A program made the translations under genes and the position numbers. Positions 56,434 to 64,000 of a stretch of 64,000 nucleotides of DNA are shown here, one piece after another. Location: positions 20,301,208 to 20,365,207 of the forward strand of contig CM031864.1 of assembly GCA_018697195.1 (NCBI GenBank), written 5' to 3'. Origin of the DNA: Certhia americana. Its lineage: Eukaryota > Chordata > Aves > Passeriformes > Certhiidae. Each line of letters starts with the position of its first letter. Within the stretch, counting starts at the first letter, position 1. Under the pieces are notes generated by a model. It searched no databases and was not told where the DNA came from. It saw nothing but the letters and a program-made list of their open reading frames with translations.

Positions 56434-59400
56434 AAATGAAATGTTGGATAATTTAGTCCAAATTTAGGAAAGGGATAAATGTGTCAAGGAAATTATTTTA
56501 ATATTAGAATTTTGGGGAAAAGTATTAGTGGTGGTACAGAGAAGAGACCTATATGAGCACTGCTTGCAGAGAGATCTTACTGTTCTCTTTGCCAGAAAGG
56601 TGATCAGCATGTCTTTACTTCTGAACCAGACATGAGCCAAAGGAATCTCTTATGCATTTGGTATTGAGAAGTCCTTGAACAAGACAAGCACATTTTGAAT
56701 GAGAAGTATTTCTAATCTTTTATCATGAATCTCAAGAAAATGCTTAGAAAAAGAATATTTGGAGTGTGCCAGTTTTCAGACTGATCCATTCCTGTCTGTA
56801 TATTATATGGGTCTGTGACAATATATATTAGAATAGTCCTAAATGGTATTATCTTATAGATCTGTAACTACGACTTGTATTCAAACATTTTTGAGTTATG
56901 TGTTAGATAGAGGAGTACAATTACCTTTGAAAGAGCAGCAGGCTCCCTGGGCTGGCATGAGGCCATTGTTAATGGCATTTCCTTACTTGTTAGATTCTGT
57001 AGGAATGTGGTTAGCTATGTTCTAAAATGTAATTTCCCAATTAGTTGCCTTCACCTAAATGAAATTAAAGACATTCTGCATATTTTGAGTATTCAAAAAC
57101 ACTGAACTAGAGGATCTTGATTTTATCATTCATTTTAAATTGAGCAAATGTGTTGCCTAACTAGATTTAGCAAATTAATTCTGTGAATTATATTGATATT
57201 AATCTAAAAATTAAAAACTACCTTTTTCAATCAATCTATAAAAATCTTGCTAAAAGATTTTTAATCTCACTTTTTCTGTAGCATTAAATGATGGCTTTTA
57301 GAAACATGCTAAGGACTTTAATGCAACATGGGTCTCCCATTCTGTGAGACTGACTGAAACAAGATCAAAGCAGGATCAAAGGCATTCATAAAAAACAAAA
57401 CCAGACACAAACAGTAGGTGCTTTCTCAAGAAGCTTTGCATAACACAACAAAGATTTGTAAAGATGGCACAGCTCTCCAGGCTAGTAAAGGAAGATATTA
57501 GAAGTACTTGCATAAAATTCTGCTATTTCTATTTCTATTTCAGCTGTAGTCTTCAGATGAGTTGGTTGAAAAGTTGCATATGAAACTGTTTATAATAATT
57601 TATTTTTATATGCATAGAACTTATATACACAGAGGAAAGACTAAATGAAATTGTATTCCTGGGTTTTGTAAACAGTTTTCATTACTTGTGAAAAAATGGT
57701 GTTTTTTGGAAGCTAAGGAAACACGAAGTAGAAGGAAATCTTTTTGATTAATCTTGATATTTTCTGGCCTCATCAGTTATATATTTTTAAAAAAAGTTTG
57801 GAGTCACATCTTAGACAATGTTTATGGAGTGCAGATATTTATTATACACATAGCAGTAGAAGGGAAATGAAGGTAACAGAAGGGGAAGGGCTGTGGACAG
57901 AGGTAAAAATAGGGAAATGACTGAAACAAAAAATATTGAATGGCAAAGCAAAACAGAAACTGAAAGAAATCCCAAAAAAATCTAATTTTTACTTAATTTC
58001 TGATTACCTAGTTAGGCTAAAACCCACCAACCTTAAGCACATGTCAAATCACATGCTTTACTGAATTGGTATTATTTTGACTTACGTTATAAAGCTTGAG
58101 TTTCAACTAACTACAACTGAAAATGCAAAAAATTTCCTATGCCATTGTATTTGTAATGCTTCTAATCAACTCTTAATCTGCAAGGATTTGTGATACAACG
58201 CTGTGTCATGGTCACACTTCTTTTTATAGATACGGCATTCAATACTTGCAGAGGGTGAGCCGACTTGAAAGTGAGGAGCCCTATGAAATTTACTCATCAT
58301 TAATTTGTAATATGCTGTTCCCAAGAGTCTTGGTTTGCTTGGATGCTGATATTTAAGTCACTGTCAGTCAGTGTAAATGACATATATAACATGCGTACTT
58401 GGCTAAGAAAGCTGTTTCTATTGTGTAACACAGAGCCTTAGAAATGTTTAATGTCACTTAACTTTCAGGAAAAAGAAAGCAACCCCTTAAGATATGGTTG
58501 TTGGTTTGGGGATTTTTTGGTTGTTTTTTTTTTTCCTTCATTGTATATGAGGTACAGTGATCTTAAAACGTAGTTTAATTGCTCAGATGATGAAGAGTCC
58601 CTTATACTGGAAAATATTTGTGTTGATGCTTTTGTTTTTATATCTCAACATCTGAGTCACAGAATTGATAGAAGACTGTCTTCTCTCTCAAAAGCTGTTT
58701 GAGAAGAGCTATTGAAGAATTCACACCTGCTGCCTTGCTATCACAAAGCAGCATCAGGAAATATGTTTGAGCTAAACTGCAGTTAGGTGTAGCAAAGAAT
58801 GAGTACAACTAGCTGGAATTTACCCATGTCTTCTTGGATAATGCAAAGTTTACTCAGTTCTTACTTTATACCTGTGGTGCTGATTTTATCTGTTTTTAAG
58901 TGTGTTTATAAAAAACTAGTGCACTTTTGTCTTCTGGTTCCTCTACTAGGCTCAGACTAGAAACAAGCAAATACTGGAAACACTGAGACTAAGTTTAGCT
59001 GTAGTTGCCAGTTAAAAACAGTGGAGTGCACAGATCCTGGGTATTGTTTTGTTTCTTCTATAAATTTCAGAGGTGTGAATGCTGGAAAAATGTTAATTTC
59101 CTATGAACCCTATGATAAGCTACCCACATTGTGCCCAGCCACAGTTTATATGTGGGTGAGGTCAGACACAATTTAGTTGATGTAGCAGGTGTGCTTTCTG
59201 GAGTATATTGCTGATTTTATATGTTGGTGTTGGTACTTCTTCATATTACAGTGGTCTAGATCGTTGCAAATTAAATGAGAGATGAAAGCTCCTTGTTTGT
59301 ATTTGCTCTACTCTCTAAGTGTGGCATATGGTCTTGCACAGACTAGGAGTTATTTCCGTGCCAGATTAAATACTCAAAATGTCAACAGCACATGAAAACT

Positions 59401-60767
59401 AAGAAAAAAAAGAAGCATCACAAGAAAAATGGAAAACACAAAAAGTGTCCATAAGTATAAGCAAGTAGCATTAGGGTCTTTGTGTTAACAGACATGTCAA
59501 AATCCATAAAAATTTTCACTCTTGTAGAAATTTAATGGCCACAGGGCATTAGCTCATGAATCACTTGTGACTCTGAAGTTCATATTTCTTACCTGTTCCA
59601 ACTGCTTTGTGTATGAATCACTGAAGGAATGGGCTAGGATAAGATCCGCTAAGGCCTATGAATTCCTGTGGAGAAAAATGTGTCAGGTGAAGTGGTGACA
59701 GAATTTAATGTCATTTGGTTGTACTAGACCCAGTTGTAGACCCCGTCTATCCTTGCCTTGTGTATTCTTTTTGGAGGAAGCCAAGGGTCCTTTGGAAGAT
59801 GACTCCTCTTGCTTGGGAGTCAGTCTGAGGGGCTCTCACAGTTTCATATTTAACATGTGCCTGTGTGAAGAGGACTATAAATGACATTGATGTAAGGAGG
59901 AGATAAGGAAGGTTTTCTCTGGGTGGACAGGATTTGGAAGTGTGGGTCATCAAAGTGACACTGATGGTAAGTGCAGTGAGTTTCTCCACACAAGATGGAG
60001 TGTGTACAAGTCCTGTGCACTCTTTGGCTTGAGCTCTGACCCACACTAAGAGTGCAGCTTCCACCCTTCCTCCTTTGGATTTAGTGTGTGTCTGTGTTTT
60101 TTGTCAGCTTTAAGTGTCTTTGTCTGGGGAATGGGAAGCTTTTCCCCTCAGGTTAGTGCAGGTTGGAAACTTCACACCGACCAAAGTACTTCTATGTGTC
60201 TTGTCTATTGAGAAGATAGTTCAGAATGCCGCAGTTCATCAGGCAATGGATTGCTGGCAGTTTGGTCAGAAGGGAACTAGAACCTTACTAAGACACTAGA
60301 GCACAATGGCAATCAAGGAGGTGCTGAGAAGGGTTAGAGCACTGAGGGAGGAATTGGGTAAAAAGCTTCAAGAGAAGGCTGTGCAGTCTCAACAGTGGCA
60401 GAGGGACTGATTCTCTCATCAATAGAAACAAGTAATATACCTTGATCTGTGCTGTTTGAGGCAGTGATGAACTAATGTTTTTGCTTAGATAAACAGTCTC
60501 TCTTGCATGATGTCTTTCTTTCCTAATTTCTGGTTAACAACTCCAACTACATTTTCTATAAAAGAGTGTTCATTGAAGACTGAAAAATTTCAGCTGTGAA
60601 AATAATAATGGAATTAATTTTGATATTTGCAATTTGGAGGCATAATTCTGAAGCTCCATCAAACATTTCTGACTCAGAAGTACCACAGCCAAGATGTGAT
60701 AGAAACTGTGGCTTCACAATTTAACAACAGCACAGTTTTATCTTTATTGTTCCTTATATGTAGGTGT

Positions 60768-60803
60768 GAATATATTTGAACACAAGAGTGTCCAAATATA
60801 TTC
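60768..60803. repeat. Inverted repeat with 16-bp arms and 4-nt loop
   Basis: Arms GAATATATTTGAACAC and GTGTCCAAATATATTC pair along their full 16-bp length except for one wobble position, around the loop AAGA. No transposon ends recognised. Confidence 0.9.
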
Positions 60804-63800
60804 TTCAGGAATATCTGTGAAGTTATTTCCCCTAAACCTCAAAATTGCAAGCAATTATTTAGGACTCTAAGTGAACATGGTAGTGTGAAAAGTAATCCAC
60901 AGACCTTCAATTCTGAAGGCACGTGCTGAAGACACATGGTTCAGTTCACCAGTAGAATGTATTGCATAAAGTAGAACTTTATCCACATGGAGTCACTAAG
61001 CTGAGACATCCAGGATTTGGCATTATGTATGACAGTATCTTATCAGCCTAATACTCCACTATGCATATTAGCTTTTTAAGACGAGGCAAAAAAATTTATA
61101 ATTTAAGTTGTAATTAGTCTTTTTGGTGCTTAATGGATCAAACATTTCAACCATTTCTCCTAAGTACATGCAGTACACTACATCTCAGTCTTGCAGCTAA
61201 AAAAAGGTGACAACAATGATTAAAAACCTGAAAGCATTGATATATGTAAATCTAGTGAGAAATGTTTTATTACATTGAAGAAAATTATGAAATCCAGTTA
61301 AAAATTAAAGCAGAAAAACACTAGAACGCGATGTAAAAATGTTTCCTGTCTGAAAACAACAAAGTGGCTGTCAACTGAAAAAAAATCAATATATTTACTC
61401 AATAATTTCATTATTGATTCTCTGCTTTCATTTGTATGTGTAAAATTTCATTGAAAATTCTTACAAATCGACTCAGAATCAAGAATTCATTTCTTAGATG
61501 AACATGAAAATGCTTGCCTAGTATTCTCATCAGTTTGATAGTAACCCTCCAGAAGTACAAGCAGACTAAGAATCCTGGTCAATGTCTAATTACTGTACAC
61601 TCAAAATGATTGTGAGGGCTTGGAGAGAGTGGGAAAGAAAACAATTTATTGTTGTGTGAAAGCAATAACCTGAAAATGAGATATGGTTTTGTGTTTATTG
61701 ATGGCTCATCTTAACAGCTCCATAACCACAAAGGAAATAGCTTTCTTTTAAGGCACTTTAGAGTGAGTACTATCTGAAGAGGGCTTAGTGCTTCCTATCC
61801 TTCATGAAAATATGTGGCTTTTAATGAAATATGCATAAAAGTCATTTTAGATATGTGACCTACATAATCGCACTCATCCTGAGAGGCTAGGGTAGAAAAT
61901 TTTTCTATTCGGAATAATTAAACTCCCTCTTTGTATTATTCCTTATTAATTCAATATTCTTCTAAAAAAATAAAGCTCCTGCAACAGTTTTAATCAGCTT
62001 TTCAGATTTATGAGCTATTTTATGCTAGTATTGTCTGTGAGACAAGACGGCTTCATCAATTGCCAGGTAACTGTTCTAGTCTTTCCCCAACACCCTGCTA
62101 ATACAGCACATTAAATTATTTTTAATTGAGTAACTTCATTATTCAAAAAATCCCCTTTGTTATGATTCTGTAAACATTAACAGTATCTTATACAAACAAT
62201 CATCTACATATATTCACATTGCTTCCTTCATCCCCGTATCTCTCTTGTGCAGAAAAAAAAAGTTCCCAAGCAAAGAAAGAACATATTGGAAAAATTCAAG
62301 AAGCTTATTATCATTGAAATTATTCCCCAAAATACAAGACCAGTTTTAATTAGAGGTCTAGATATAAGACAGCTCTGAGAAAAATTTTGAGAGGTGCTTT
62401 CAGTATACTTCCATGTATAAAAACAAGTTGTTCTGCTTGTCTGCAAGGAAATGTTCTATCTCAAGCCTTCATAAGTACACATACAATGAGAATGTAAAAA
62501 TTAAGACTAAGCAGAAGTGATTCAGGTAGTGTATTTTCAGGTTGAAACAAAGAAGAGATTACAGAGACAGTTTGCTTTAAAAAGCGGTATGTTTTATGTT
62601 ACCCAGACTGATGGAATCATTGAAATTAATGTTCACACATTCTTTGTTGCATCAATACGGAGTACCAGCTGCCTCCTTTCAGCTGAAGAGCAGCTTTTTT
62701 CATTCAAGTTCTCCTCCTGAAACACTGTGTTATTCCAGCAAAAGTCACAACAATGCCTGTCCTAAAAAACACCCAAAAGAAAATGAGAGGTGTGTCTGAA
62801 AGGATTGAGAGCCACTGAGGGGGAAGATGGTGTAACTTCTTTCTCTACAGCAGCATCTTTGTTCATGTAATGACTCAGAAATGCTTGACATTCATGACAG
62901 AAGAAATCTTTGCTCTCTGTAGTGAAAACTTTGAGTTCTTTTAAGAATCCTTCATGTAACAGTATTCTTATTTTTTACCAAGGGTGACAAAAAGTTATTT
63001 ACATCATCTGACGTATTCAAAACTTAGACCTCCAGTATCTTGCAGTAGATTAAACAATGTAGCTATAAAAGATACCTGAGCTTCCATTACAGTTGATTTT
63101 TAGCTCTGCATGCTGTTGAGGGTCAATCATTATTAATTCTGTTATTTTTTCACCTAACTGTAGCTCACATAATAGACCTCACAGCACTGCTTTCTGTTCA
63201 TGACCCATGCTCCAGGCAATGAAGACAGAGGAAGTTTCTAATCAGACTTCAAGCAGACCAGCTGTACAGTAGCTGATAGGTCAAATAAACCCCTCTCTTG
63301 ATGGAAAGAGAAACCTGCACAGGACTTCAGTGAATGAGCTGTAACATTACTTTAAGGAATACAGACACCTGTGTGAATGATTTGGAATCTCTGTAGTGAA
63401 TAATCAGAAGTTGCTGTGTATTAACAGCAAACATGTGGAAATCAGCATAAGGAACAACAATCTGTGCTGATGTGATTGTTTTTGTATAGTCCTTTGTGGG
63501 AGCCATTTTAGACTGGAGAGAAATATATATGAATTTTGGAGACTGGACTGCTAAACCATGTACTTTAAGTGTGTAGAATTAGGAAGTGTAATTGTCCTCC
63601 CATCCATTGACCAAATACACCATAACATGCTGAATTATCATATAAATTAATGTCTATTTTTGCTAGCAGTGTTAAGTACACTTTTACTTTTTGCTGATGA
63701 ATTTTCTTAAGAAAATGCATCTGGTTTACAATCCAGGTAATTCCTGATTAGAGGCTTGATCTCCAGTCAAATATTCAGTTGTTTTGAATTGATCTTGCAA

Positions 63801-64000
63801 AGGAAATTCTGTTCCCAATAAATGGTTGCTAAACTGAATGCAGTAAGGATTTTTATTAATGAAGTGAAGTGTGTTGATTTGTGTAAGTTTTTTACGATTT
63901 TTTATTCATTTTTTTAGTTTAAAACTTATTAAAAATTTCTGTCTTTCAGTGTTGAAGCTTTTATTCTGAAGAGCCATGCTGCATGGTCTCTAACTAAGCT

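Larger units (their letters stand above)
52613..64000. other. Intergenic DNA upstream of OLFM3, second part
   Basis: AT-rich with no recognisable gene. Contains a TA-rich microsatellite (52760-52828), T19 at 56415-56433, a T/G-rich tract near 58497-58534, a perfect 11-bp-arm hairpin at 55169-55199 and a 16-bp-arm hairpin at 60768-60803. The ORFs (maximum about 105 codons at 59747-60064 minus) look random. In other vertebrates the DNA upstream of OLFM3 is gene-poor, which fits. Confidence 0.7.

Overview
This is a vertebrate genomic window, most likely from a bird. Two truncated 3' ends of CR1-type LINEs are recognisable, the DNA is AT-rich with few interspersed repeats, and a gene with very long introns in mammals is compact here. 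The species cannot be named from the sequence. The only protein-coding gene I can support is OLFM3 (noelin-3, also called optimedin), on the minus strand. Its 5' half lies in the window and its 3' half, including the olfactomedin beta-propeller domain, lies beyond position 1.

Layout, read along the plus strand (the 3' part of the gene comes first): common exon 4 (300-519), common exon 3 (3656-3811), common exon 2 (6272-6418), an alternative first coding exon (11408-11536) with its own candidate TATA-type promoter just upstream, a 33 kb intronic stretch, then the distal first coding exon (44678-44746) inside a CpG island (about 44480-45760). Both first exons end in phase 0 and join exon 2 in frame, so two proteins with different N-termini are predicted: about 23 residues encoding a signal peptide from the CpG-island promoter, or 43 residues from the internal promoter. 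All splice sites are canonical GT/AG and all common-exon junctions seen are phase 0, except exon 4, which ends in phase 1.

The CpG island holds the two most striking structures. One is a (CCCTG)n pentanucleotide array in the first intron, which reads (CAGGG)n on the transcribed-sense strand and has G-quadruplex potential. The other is an array of about 15 copies of a roughly 30-bp self-complementary GC-rich minisatellite upstream of the promoter, containing a 10-base N gap. The 18 kb upstream (45.8-64 kb) looks like gene desert, with one CR1 fragment, simple repeats and several hairpins.

I did not find a novel multi-gene system. The observations most worth following up are the two repeat arrays at the promoter, a possible truncated isoform made by reading through the exon 4 donor into an intronic poly(A) signal, a PAX6-like core motif at the internal promoter, and several unexplained long-stem inverted repeats.
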